Source: Thermaerobacter subterraneus DSM 13965 (lineage in GTDB: Bacteria > Bacillota > Sulfobacillia > Thermaerobacterales > Thermaerobacteraceae). From it: 64,000 nt of DNA. Where the stretch lies: positions 200,840-264,839 of the forward strand of contig NZ_JH976535.1 of assembly GCF_000183545.2 (NCBI RefSeq), read 5' to 3'. Made by a program: the position numbers and the translations under genes. Positions 43,335 through 51,052 of this stretch are shown piece after piece. Numbering within the stretch: position 1 is the stretch's first letter; the number at the start of each line of letters is the position of its first letter. Under the pieces are notes generated by a model. That model was given only the letters and a program-made list of their open reading frames with translations. It had not been told where the DNA came from and made no database searches.

Positions 43335-44270
43335 ATGATGCAACCGTTCGGCTGGGAGACGGCCATTGTCGAAACCCTGGAGCGGGTGCGGCCGTTCCTC
43401 TGCCACGTGGCAGGGACCGACCGCAAGCGCCAGACCACGGCCTTCGGCACGGGGATCCTCTTCGACCACTGGCACGTGATCTGCAACGCCCAGACGGTGG
43501 ACGACGCCGTCGAGGTGGTGGTGACCCTGCCCGGCGGCACCAAGGTGGATGCCACCGTCGTCGGGTCGGATCCGGTGTACTTCATCGCCGTGTTGCGGCT
43601 CGCCGAGCGGTTCCCGGGGCCCCTTCCCACCTGGCGGCCCACGACCGAGCTGCGGGTGGGCCACTTCGTGGTGGCCGCGGGCTACCCTCTCAACCTGCAG
43701 CTCAACGCCACCTTCGGCATCGTCAGCACCGTGGACATGACCCTGTACCGTCCCGACCGCATTCCTGTGGACGGGTTGATCGTTACCCAGGCGCCCATGC
43801 ACCCCGGCAACACCGGCGGGCCCCTGGTCACCCTGGACGGCGCCGTGGCCGGGGTCAACGGCATCCCCTGGTCCCACGGCATGAGCCTGGCGGTGCAGGG
43901 CGACGTGGTGCGCCGGGTGGTGAACCAGATCATCGAGTTCGGCCGTGCCACCCATCCCTGGTTGGGCTTCTCGGGCCAGCCCGACGTGGTGGACCCCGCC
44001 CTGGCCCAGCTCTTCGCCCTGCCGGTGGACCGCGGCCTGGTGGTCGGCCACGTGGCCGACAACGGGCCGGGCAAGCGGGCGGGCATCAAGCCCTTCGACA
44101 TGGTGGTGCGCGCCGACGACCAGCCGGTGACCCACGCCGGGACCATCCGCAAGGTGCTGGCGTACCGGCGGCCGGGCGACCGGGCCCGGCTGACGGTGCT
44201 GCGGGGTGGCGAGCTGATCGAGCTGGAGTTCCCCGTGGAGGAGATCCCGCGCCTGGCGTCGGCGTCTTGA
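43335..44270 (+). CDS. HtrA/DegP-like protein with lost catalytic triad, plus PDZ domain
   Basis: This 311-residue protein has the chymotrypsin-like fold of HtrA proteases followed by a PDZ domain (about residues 205-305). All three catalytic positions differ. NAHVV is NAQTV (Gln53), DPxTDLAVL is DPVYFIAVL (Phe83) and GNSGGPL is GNTGGPL (Thr160). There is no signal peptide or membrane anchor, whereas HtrA enzymes normally have one. It is therefore likely a cytoplasmic, non-proteolytic binding or chaperone-like protein. The start is ATG at 43335 (another at 43338) with a weak ribosome site. No partner is visible; it is flanked by the tRNA and the convergent Fur-like gene. Confidence 0.88.
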   Translation: MMQPFGWETAIVETLERVRPFLCHVAGTDRKRQTTAFGTGILFDHWHVICNAQTVDDAVEVVVTLPGGTKVDATVVGSDPVYFIAVLRLAERFPGPLPTWRPTTELRVGHFVVAAGYPLNLQLNATFGIVSTVDMTLYRPDRIPVDGLIVTQAPMHPGNTGGPLVTLDGAVAGVNGIPWSHGMSLAVQGDVVRRVVNQIIEFGRATHPWLGFSGQPDVVDPALAQLFALPVDRGLVVGHVADNGPGKRAGIKPFDMVVRADDQPVTHAGTIRKVLAYRRPGDRARLTVLRGGELIELEFPVEEIPRLASAS

Positions 44271-44283
44271 CGGCATCCCGCCG

Positions 44284-44314
44284 CAGAAAAGAAGGCGCCT
44301 TCCCGGGGCGTCTT
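44284..44314 (-). terminator. Terminator-like hairpin, minus strand
   Basis: On the minus strand AAGACGCC (44314-44307) pairs with GGCGCCTT (44299-44292) with one G-T or mismatch. CTTTTCTG follows. It could end transcripts from the Fur-like gene. Confidence 0.5.
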
Positions 44315-44422
44315 GGAAGCTTGCCCGGCCATGCGACGGCGGCCGCCGGGAGGCGGCCGCCGCCATTGTTCGGGAACCTCGGCCACCCGACGGCAAGGCC
44401 GGCCGGAGGACCCGGCCGGCCA

Positions 44423-44525
44423 GGCGGTGGGTGCGGCCGGTGCCCCCGTTGGGGGCGTACCCGGCGCCATGCTGCGGCACACGTCGCCGTGGCCTGGCGG
44501 TGGGTGCGGCCCGTGCCCCCGTTGG
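44423..44525. repeat. 30-bp imperfect direct repeat
   Basis: The 30-base unit beginning GGCGGTGGGTGCGGCC occurs at 44423-44452 and 44496-44525. The copies differ at one base, with start points 73 bases apart. Origin and function are unknown. Confidence 0.8.
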
Positions 44526-44647
44526 CGGGCCGCCCGGTCGGGGGCCCACGGGGAGGTGCGGCAGGGGCATGTGGCCACCGAGCGGCCACGCCGCCTGTGG
44601 CAGCGCCGGCAGGTCGTGCCACCGGCCATCCCGCAGGTGCGGGCGCG

Positions 44648-45268
44648 CTAGGCGCCGGCCCCCGCCTGGGCGCGCCCCGCGCCGGGTTCGTCGGGAAGAA
44701 CGGGTGCCGGGCTTCCTGTGGGTCGCGGCAGGGCGGCGGTGGCCTGGTCCCCGCTCTCCGCGGAGGCTCCCGTGTTGCCGCCTCCGGGAGACCGGGAAGC
44801 GGCGGCCCCGGAAGCCGTGCCCGAGCGTGCGGCGCTGCGGCAGCGCGGGCAGATGCCGGTCACCTTGATTTCGATCTCGGAGATCTGATAGCCGCTGGTG
44901 TGGGCCAGGTGCTTGAACAGCGGCTCCAGCTGGCGGTCGTCGACGGGGGCGACCTCTCCGCAGCACTCGCACACCAGCTGCTGACGGATCTCCAGGTTGG
45001 CGTTGCGGAGCCCGTATTTCGTCGGCCCTTCACCCACCTGCACCCGGTCCACCAGCCCCAGCTCGACCAGCAGGTCCAGGGTGCGGTAGACCGTGGCCAG
45101 GCCGATGTCCGGCCAATCCTTTTTGAGCTGGGAGTAGAGCTCTTCCGCCGTCAGCAGGCGGTCCTGATTGAGGACCACCGCTGCCGCCACCGCCCACCGC
45201 TGCCAGGTCAGGCGGTACTCGTGCTGGGCCAGGGTCTCCAGGATCCTGCGGATGGTCACCGGGCTCAC
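44648..45268 (-). CDS. Fur-family transcriptional regulator, atypical metal site
   Basis: This 206-residue regulator has the Fur winged helix (LTAEELYSQLKKDWPDIGLA then TVYRTLDLLVELGLVDRVQV) and the structural Cys4 zinc pairs C100/C103 and C140/C143. The HHDH element that normally precedes the first CxxC is replaced by IRQQ, and the later regulatory His region reads QISEIEIKVTG. The usual sensing histidines are therefore largely missing; H120 and H123 remain. About 60 low-complexity residues follow the zinc domain. The GTG start has a standard promoter upstream that overlaps a possible Fur-family operator. Whether it senses iron, zinc, peroxide or something else cannot be told. Confidence 0.88.
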   Translation of the reverse strand: MSPVTIRRILETLAQHEYRLTWQRWAVAAAVVLNQDRLLTAEELYSQLKKDWPDIGLATVYRTLDLLVELGLVDRVQVGEGPTKYGLRNANLEIRQQLVCECCGEVAPVDDRQLEPLFKHLAHTSGYQISEIEIKVTGICPRCRSAARSGTASGAAASRSPGGGNTGASAESGDQATAALPRPTGSPAPVLPDEPGAGRAQAGAGA

Positions 45269-45342
45269 CCCACGGAACGGGCGGGGGCGCCGCCACCCCC
45301 GGCTCGGCCAACTACTCGATACCGGTTCTAAAAATACAACCG

Positions 45343-45357
45343 TTATCGCTATTATAG
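45343..45357 (-). promoter_or_regulatory. Possible Fur/PerR-type operator
   Basis: TTATCGCTATTATAG matches the PerR/Fur consensus TTATAATnATTATAA at 10 of 14 fixed positions. It overlaps the -10 box of the Fur-like gene, as expected for autoregulation. The nearby CGGTT and AACCG arms (45323-45342) form another short inverted repeat. Confidence 0.4.
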
Positions 45358-45380
45358 GCGGAACCGGCTGCCAGCGTCAA
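45351..45380 (-). promoter_or_regulatory. Promoter of the Fur-like gene
   Basis: On the minus strand TTGACG (45380-45375) and a perfect TATAAT (45356-45351) are 18 bases apart. The predicted start is about 75 bases before the GTG. Confidence 0.75.
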
Positions 45381-45773
45381 AGACTCCGCCGGGGCCAGGC
45401 GACCGCCGGGCGGGCAAACGCCCGCCCGGCGGCTGCAGGCCGGCACGGGCCGGGCGGCACCGTCGCGGGCCGGGCGGCACCGCCGCAGCCAGGGCTGCCC
45501 CGGCGGTACCGCCCGATGCCATGCCCGTATCCTCCTGCCCCGCCGGTCCCTTGACCCGGCTTGTAGCCGACCGGGCCTCCGGTGCTCGCAGGTCCACCCG
45601 GCCGCGCGGGCTGCGGGTCCGCCGGTTCACCCGCCCCGAGCGGGGCCGCCGGGCAGGAGCCCGCCGGGCAGGACCCGGGGGAGCCGGTGGGGCCGGCGGG
45701 CACGCCCCTGATCCCTGCCCTGGGTGCCCGCCCCCCGGGCTTCAGGCCTTCCCGCTGTTCCGGTGCCGGCGCC
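45381..45773. other. Non-coding gap between Fur-like gene and rocA
   Basis: Nothing gene-like is seen in these 393 bases. A 17-base direct repeat, CGGGCCGGGCGGCACCG, lies at 45444-45460 and 45464-45480. Confidence 0.5.
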
Positions 45774-47324
45774 CTACAGCCTTTCCGAGACCGCCTTGGG
45801 CTGCATGAACCAGAGCAGATAATCCGGCCCGCCGGCCTTGGCGTCGGTGCCGGACATGTTCCAGCCGCCGAAGGGGTGCACGCCCACCAGGGCGCCGGTG
45901 CACTTGCGGTTGAAGTACAGGTTGCCCACGTGGAACTCCCGCTTGGCGCGCTCCAGCTTGTACCGGTCGCGGGCGTAGACGGAGCCCGTCAGCCCGTACA
46001 TGGTGTCGTTGGCCAGGGCCAGGGCGTGGTCGAAGTCGCGGGCGCGGATGAAGGCCACCACGGGCCCGAAGATCTCCTCCTGGGCGATGGTGGCGCGGCC
46101 GTCCACGTCGGCGAAGACGGTGGGCTGGATGAAGTAGCCCTCCCGGTCGTCGCCCTGGCCGCCGGCCACCAGCCGGCCCTCGCCGCGGCCGATCTCGATG
46201 TAGCGCATGATCTTCTGGAAGGCCGCCTGGTCGATGACGGGACCCACCTGGGTGGCCGGGTCGTCCGCCTGGCCGACCCGCAGCTGCTGGGTCTTCTCCA
46301 CCACCCGGCGCAGGACCTCATCGTAGACGCTGTCGACCACGATGGCCCGCGAGCAGGCCGAGCACTTCTGGCCCTGGAAGCCGAAGGCCGACGTGACGAT
46401 GCCGCTGGCGGCGTCCTCCAGGTCGGCGCTCTCGTCCACGATGATGGCGTCCTTGCCGCCCATCTCCGCCACCACCCGCTTGAGCCAGATCTGGCCGGGC
46501 TGGCGGCGCGCCGCCTGCTCGTAGATGCGCAGGCCGACCTCCATGGAGCCCGTGAAGTTGATGAACCGGGTGCGCGGGTGGGCCACCAGGTAGTCGCCCA
46601 CCTCCGGGCCGGGGCCGGGCAGGAAGTTGATCACCCCGGCCGGGATGCCGGCCTCGATCATGATCTCCATGAACTTGGCTGCGATGATGGGGGTGTTGCT
46701 GGCCGGCTTGAGGACGACCGTGTTGCCCGCCACCACCGGGCCCGCGGTGGTGCCGGTCAGGATGGCCAGGGGGAAGTTCCACGGCGGCACCACCAGGCCG
46801 GCTCCCAGGGGGATGTAGAAGGCCTCGTTGAACTCCCCGGCCAGGGGCGTCAGGGGCTGCGGTTCCTCCAGCCGCAAGGCCTGCCGCCCGTAGTACTCGA
46901 GGAAGTCGATGGCCTCGGCCACGTCGGCGTCGGCCTCCGGCCAGGTCTTGCCGGCCTCGTAGACCTCCCACGCCGCCAGCTCGAGCTTGCGCCGGCGCAT
47001 GATGGCGGCGGCCCGGAACAGCACGGCCGCCCGGGCGGCGGCCGAGAGGCGGCTCCAGGGTCCGAAGGCTTCCCAGGCGGCGGCCAGGGCCTGCTCGGCG
47101 TGCTCGCGGCCGGCCCGGGCCACCGTCCCCACCACTTCCGACTTGCGGCCCGGGTTGTACGAGACGATGCGCTCCGGCGTGTCGACCGCCCGGCCGCCGA
47201 TCCAGAGGGGATAGTGGCGGCCGAACTCCGCCCGCACCCGGGCCAGGGCCTCGGTCATGGCCTGGTGCGCGGCCGGCTGGGTAAAGTCCGTGAGCGGCTC
47301 GTTGCGGAACTCCGGCACGGGCAT
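45774..47324 (-). CDS. rocA: Delta-1-pyrroline-5-carboxylate dehydrogenase
   Basis: This NAD-dependent aldehyde dehydrogenase (516 residues) oxidises glutamate semialdehyde to glutamate, the last step of proline and arginine catabolism. The catalytic Cys321 is in [13 protein letters not shown] and Glu287 in [30 protein letters not shown] and the [15 protein letters not shown] cofactor region are typical of the RocA/PruA group. The N-terminus [10 protein letters not shown] also fits that group. AAGGAGGATGCGTAG precedes the ATG. No proline dehydrogenase is adjacent. Confidence 0.95.
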   Translation of the reverse strand: MPVPEFRNEPLTDFTQPAAHQAMTEALARVRAEFGRHYPLWIGGRAVDTPERIVSYNPGRKSEVVGTVARAGREHAEQALAAAWEAFGPWSRLSAAARAAVLFRAAAIMRRRKLELAAWEVYEAGKTWPEADADVAEAIDFLEYYGRQALRLEEPQPLTPLAGEFNEAFYIPLGAGLVVPPWNFPLAILTGTTAGPVVAGNTVVLKPASNTPIIAAKFMEIMIEAGIPAGVINFLPGPGPEVGDYLVAHPRTRFINFTGSMEVGLRIYEQAARRQPGQIWLKRVVAEMGGKDAIIVDESADLEDAASGIVTSAFGFQGQKCSACSRAIVVDSVYDEVLRRVVEKTQQLRVGQADDPATQVGPVIDQAAFQKIMRYIEIGRGEGRLVAGGQGDDREGYFIQPTVFADVDGRATIAQEEIFGPVVAFIRARDFDHALALANDTMYGLTGSVYARDRYKLERAKREFHVGNLYFNRKCTGALVGVHPFGGWNMSGTDAKAGGPDYLLWFMQPKAVSERL

Positions 47325-47707
47325 CTACGCATCCTCCTTCCGCCGATACCTTGCCAATGGCGCGGCGCACCCGATACACCCCAGGGGGCGGCGAGGGCTG
47401 TGGAAGTCCTCACCAGTCCGGTGCCGGCCGCGCCAACCCTTAGACAGCCGCCGCCCACATCCCTGCCGTTCCCCCTGCCCCGCCCGCGCGACCGGTCCAA
47501 CCGGGTGCCACCCGCCGGACGAACCGGCGGCCTGGCGGCCGGTTCGTCCGGGGCCTCCCGCACCCGGTGTCGACACAATGGCTACATCACGCCGGTGTAT
47601 GTCCGCTGTGGCTATAGGAAGCCTCCCGCCCAGCCGGAATGCATGGCAGGGAGTGCCGGGCATGGGCCCGCGGGGTGGACCATTCACCACCGCCTGGAGT
47701 GACCAGC
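47325..47707. other. Intergenic region between divergent rocA and XRE regulator
   Basis: This region of 383 bases holds the long inverted repeat listed separately and an AT-richer patch at 47572-47620. The patch has TCGACA and CTATAGG but no well-spaced promoter pair. It is the likely control region for both divergent genes. Confidence 0.5.
47515..47551. repeat. 14-bp perfect inverted repeat
   Basis: CCGGACGAACCGGC (47515-47528) and GCCGGTTCGTCCGG (47538-47551) form a perfect stem with a 9-base loop. No T-run follows on either side. It could be an operator or a divergent-transcription hairpin. Confidence 0.75.
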
Positions 47708-48364
47708 GTGGACGACCTGGGAGGCCGCTTGCGCCGCATCCGCGAAAGCCGCAACCTCAGCATCTACGAGGTGGAGCGGCGGACGGGGATGCATTTCTCG
47801 ACCATCAGCAAATACGAGCGCAACGAACGGCAACCCAGCCTGGACGTGCTGCGGGAGCTGGCGGCCCTCTACGAAGTGCCCGTTTCGGTCTTCCTGACGG
47901 ACCGGCTGGCGCTGGAGACCCTGCTGCCTCAGCCGCTGGCGGGACTGGCGCTCCAGTTGCTGGACCGGCCGGCCCTGGCGGAGGCGTGCCAGCGGCTCGC
48001 CGCCCTGGACGACCAGCAGGTGGAGGCGGTGGCGGAGTTTCTCGACCGGGTGGGGCTTACCGGGCGGGGGCGCGGGGCTACCGGCGGCCGCCGCCGGGGG
48101 GGCACCCTGTACCCGCGCCCGCGGGGCGGCCCCCGCCTGGGCGGCGACTCCCGTTCGCTCGCCCCTTCCGGCCCGGAGGCACATGCAGCCCCGGAAGCGG
48201 ACACGGCGGCGGAAGCGGACCCGGCGGACGCTGCGCCGGGAACGGGCAAGCGCTCATCACCGGCGGCCCCACCCCCGGCACCGGGCGGCCCGGCACCGGG
48301 CGGGATGCCGGGCGGATCGTCTCCGGACGGGGCACCGGGGGAAGAACCCGGCCCCTCGGGCTGA
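47708..48364 (+). CDS. XRE-family helix-turn-helix regulator
   Basis: This 218-residue DNA-binding protein has an N-terminal Cro/C1-type helix-turn-helix. It reads LGGRLRRIRESRNLSIYEVE followed by RRTGMHFSTISKYERNERQP and VLRELAALYEVPVSVFL, residues about 3-62. A middle section (residues 70-115) is helical and may dimerise. The last 100 residues are Gly/Pro/Ala/Arg-rich low complexity. The GTG at 47708 is chosen because TGGAGTGA lies just upstream; GTG at 47699 is possible. It is divergent from rocA and could regulate it, but this is only suggested by position. Confidence 0.82.
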   Translation: MDDLGGRLRRIRESRNLSIYEVERRTGMHFSTISKYERNERQPSLDVLRELAALYEVPVSVFLTDRLALETLLPQPLAGLALQLLDRPALAEACQRLAALDDQQVEAVAEFLDRVGLTGRGRGATGGRRRGGTLYPRPRGGPRLGGDSRSLAPSGPEAHAAPEADTAAEADPADAAPGTGKRSSPAAPPPAPGGPAPGGMPGGSSPDGAPGEEPGPSG

Positions 48365-48530
48365 AGCCGGGAGGGACGGCGGCCTTCGGGGCCGGCGGGC
48401 GGGCGGAGCCCCGGGATTCCGGCCCGGTTGACCCCGCACCGGGGGCGCGCCGGAGCCGCCGTCGGCCGGGCAGGCCCGGCAAGCGCGGTGCCGGGGGCCC
48501 GCCGAGGGCGTGGCCCCAGGCTGCGGGGAT

Positions 48531-49427
48531 CTACTGCTCCCCTTCACTGCCGTCTTCCGTGGCGCGCGGGGCCCCATCGGCGCGCGTGGCGCCATCGAGC
48601 CCCACCCCGTCCCCGGGCTCCCTGGCGGGGTCCCCGGGCTCCCAGACCGGATCGATGTCCTGTTCCAGGGACCGCTTCCGCAGCCACCAGGCCAGGACCA
48701 GCAGCGGCCAGGTGGTCACCTGGGTGACGGTCAGGATCTCGATGCCGTAGGCCGGGTTGGCGTAGACGGGCCAGGCGATGGGGGCGTCCCGCACCGTTTC
48801 TTCGACCGCCACCCGCCACCACTGGTAATAGTAGAGAAAGCTCCAGAAGAGATAACCGGCGGGAGGCCGGCGGCGCGCCAGCCGTTGATGCAGGAGCAGG
48901 AGCCCGAGCCCCGCCGCCGAGGCATAGAGCTGGACGGGGTGGCGGGGAAAGGGCAGGGCGGTGGTGAAGTTGCCCAGCACCTCGCCGTTGAACAGGTTGC
49001 CGATGCGTACCAGCATGTAGCCGATGGCCACGCCCGGCACCGCCAGGTCCAGCAGGCGCTGGAAGTGGGGCCAGGCCGGCCCCGGCAGGCGGCGGCGGAT
49101 GTACCACCAGCCGGCCAGGCCGCCGCCCAGCAGGGCGCCGTGCAGGGAGAGCCCGCCGTGGTCGACGCGGATGATCTCGCCGTAACGGCCGGGAGCGAAG
49201 TAATCGCCCGGATTGGTCAGCACGTAGACCAGGCGGGCGCCCACGATCCCGCCGACGATGATCAGCGCGCTGGCGTTGTAGAGGAACTCCTCGTCGTAGC
49301 CCCGCCGGATACCGTCCCGCACCAGCACGTACAGGCCCGCGGCCATGGACACCGCCATGAAGAACCCGTACCAGCGGATGGCCAGGGGGCCGATCTGAAT
49401 CAATACGGGGTCCCAGTTGACTTCCAC
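48531..49427 (-). CDS. lgt: Prolipoprotein diacylglyceryl transferase
   Basis: Lgt (298 residues) transfers diacylglycerol from phosphatidylglycerol to the lipobox cysteine of prolipoproteins in the membrane. The family motifs are clear. GGIVGARLVYVLTNPGDYFA lies near residue 60, DHGGLSLHGALLGGGLAGWW near residue 88 and the signature VRIGNLFNGEVLGNFTT near residue 140. Multiple membrane segments are present. The tail of about 40 residues is Gly/Asp/Glu-rich. GTG at 49427 with AGGAGGGCGCGCC upstream is the start; an ATG at 49460 coincides with the promoter. Confidence 0.95.
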   Translation of the reverse strand: MEVNWDPVLIQIGPLAIRWYGFFMAVSMAAGLYVLVRDGIRRGYDEEFLYNASALIIVGGIVGARLVYVLTNPGDYFAPGRYGEIIRVDHGGLSLHGALLGGGLAGWWYIRRRLPGPAWPHFQRLLDLAVPGVAIGYMLVRIGNLFNGEVLGNFTTALPFPRHPVQLYASAAGLGLLLLHQRLARRRPPAGYLFWSFLYYYQWWRVAVEETVRDAPIAWPVYANPAYGIEILTVTQVTTWPLLVLAWWLRKRSLEQDIDPVWEPGDPAREPGDGVGLDGATRADGAPRATEDGSEGEQ

Positions 49428-49458
49428 GGCGCGCCCTCCTCGTCTTCCTTGCCGGTTC

Positions 49459-49467
49459 ATTGTACCA
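49459..49467 (-). promoter_or_regulatory. Extended -10 promoter of lgt
   Basis: On the minus strand the sequence TGGTACAAT gives an extended -10 box (TGn plus TACAAT). No good -35 is present. The predicted start near 49452 is 25 bases before the GTG and rules out the ATG at 49460. Confidence 0.55.
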
Positions 49468-49686
49468 TTCAACCTGAAATCACCCGAGGTCCGGCCGCAT
49501 GGGCCGGCCCGCCACCCGCCGGCGCCATGCCGCTGGCGGCGGCCCGGCGACTCCGGGCCCGGGCAGCCGCCGCAGCCCCGGTCGCGGCTAGGCCGCCGGC
49601 CGGGGCTGCGGCCCAGCGAAACGAGGCCGCCCATGAGGCCTGGCAGGCCGGCCCGGCCAGGCCCCAGGAGCAGAAAGGGGACGCCC

Positions 49687-50994
49687 ATGGACAGCGGGGA
49701 AGAGCGCCGCGCCGCCCGCTCCCGGGAGCTCTGGGAGCGGGCGCGACAGTTGCTCCCGGGCGGGGTGAGCAGCCCCGTCCGGGCCTTTGCCGCCGTCGGC
49801 GGCACGCCGCGCTTCATCGACCGGGCCAAGGGGCCCTACGTGACCGACGTGGACGGCATCCGCTACGTGGACTACGTCATGGCCTGGGGGCCTCTGATCC
49901 TGGGCCATGCCCACCCGGCCGTGGTCCAGGCCGTCCAGCGCCAGGCGGAGCAAGGCACCGCCTACGGTGCCCCCACCGAGGTGGAACTGGCCCTGGCCGA
50001 GGCCATCACCGCCGCCATGCCCTCCATGGAACGGGTCCGGTTCGTCAATTCGGGCACCGAGGCCGCCATGAGCGCCCTGCGCCTGGCCCGGGCCTTCACC
50101 GGGCGGGACAAGATCGTCAAGTTCGCCGGCTGCTACCACGGCCATGCCGACAGCCTGCTGGTGGAGGCGGGTTCGGGCGTGCTGACCCTGGGCCTGCCGG
50201 GGTCGCCGGGGGTCACGGCGGGAGCGGCCGCGGATACGTGGGTGCTGCCGTACAACGACGTGGCAGCCGTCGAGGAACTGTTCGCCCGGCACGGCGAGGA
50301 GATCGCCGCAGTGATCGTCGAGCCCATCGCCGGCAACATGGGGGTGGTGCCGCCCGATCCGGGGTTCCTGCCCGCCCTGCGCCGCCTGACCCGGGAGGCT
50401 GGGGCGCTGCTGATCTTCGACGAGGTGATCACGGGGTTCCGGGTGGGCCTGGGCGGTGCCCAGGGGCTGCTCGGCATCGTGCCCGACCTGACCTGCCTGG
50501 GCAAGATCATCGGGGGCGGCCTGCCGGTGGGCGCCTACGGCGGCCGGGCCGACATCATGGAGCGGGTGGCTCCGGCGGGGCCCGTCTACCAGGCGGGGAC
50601 CCTCTCGGGCAATCCCCTGGCCATGGCGGCGGGGCTGGCCACCTTGGAGGTGGTCAGCCAGCCCGGCACCTACGAGCGCCTGGAACGCCAGGCGGCGCGG
50701 CTGGCGGAAGGCCTGCTGGCCGAGGCCCGGGCCCAGGACGTGCCCTACTGCGTGCAGCGGGTGGGGTCCATGTGGACCGGGTTCTTCCACCCGGGGCCGC
50801 TGCGGAACCTGGAGGAGGTGCGCCGTTCCGACACGGCCTTCTACGCCCGCTACTTCCACGGCATGCTGCGGGAGGGCGTGTACCTGCCGCCTTCGGCCTT
50901 CGAGGCGGCCTTCGTCTCCCTGGCCCACACGGACCAGGACATCGAGTTCACCGTGGAGGCCCATGCCCGTGCCCTGCGCCGCGCCCGGCAGTGA
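49687..50994 (+). CDS. hemL: Glutamate-1-semialdehyde 2,1-aminomutase
   Basis: This PLP enzyme (435 residues) makes 5-aminolevulinate for heme synthesis by the C5 pathway. It starts MDSGEERRAARSRELWERAR with LLPGGVSSPVRAFAAVGGTP. The PLP lysine is K273 in CLGKIIGGGLPVGAYGG, and LIFDEVITGFRVG is the conserved aspartate motif. FVNSGTEAAMSALRLARAFT is also typical. AAAGGGGACGCCC precedes the ATG. It is followed by an unrelated-looking P-loop gene and then gapA. Confidence 0.96.
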   Translation: MDSGEERRAARSRELWERARQLLPGGVSSPVRAFAAVGGTPRFIDRAKGPYVTDVDGIRYVDYVMAWGPLILGHAHPAVVQAVQRQAEQGTAYGAPTEVELALAEAITAAMPSMERVRFVNSGTEAAMSALRLARAFTGRDKIVKFAGCYHGHADSLLVEAGSGVLTLGLPGSPGVTAGAAADTWVLPYNDVAAVEELFARHGEEIAAVIVEPIAGNMGVVPPDPGFLPALRRLTREAGALLIFDEVITGFRVGLGGAQGLLGIVPDLTCLGKIIGGGLPVGAYGGRADIMERVAPAGPVYQAGTLSGNPLAMAAGLATLEVVSQPGTYERLERQAARLAEGLLAEARAQDVPYCVQRVGSMWTGFFHPGPLRNLEEVRRSDTAFYARYFHGMLREGVYLPPSAFEAAFVSLAHTDQDIEFTVEAHARALRRARQ

Positions 50995-51052
50995 CAGGCC
51001 CGGGCCGGCGGCGAGGACGCCGGTCCCGGCCGCGAGCGCGAGGGAGGCCGTC

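Larger units (their letters stand above)
44271..44647. other. Gap between convergent pseudoprotease and Fur-like genes
   Basis: This 377-base gap contains a minus-strand terminator-like hairpin and a 30-base direct repeat, listed separately. No protein-coding frame looks genuine. Confidence 0.5.

Noticed and set aside
43010..45331. A 773-codon plus-strand frame running through the tRNA and the pseudoprotease
   Set aside because: It crosses a tRNA and its promoter, is Arg/Pro/Gly-rich and overlaps better-supported genes in other frames.
49428..49460. Earlier ATG start for lgt at 49460
   Set aside because: It falls on the predicted -10 box and upstream of the expected transcription start, while the GTG at 49427 has a strong ribosome site.
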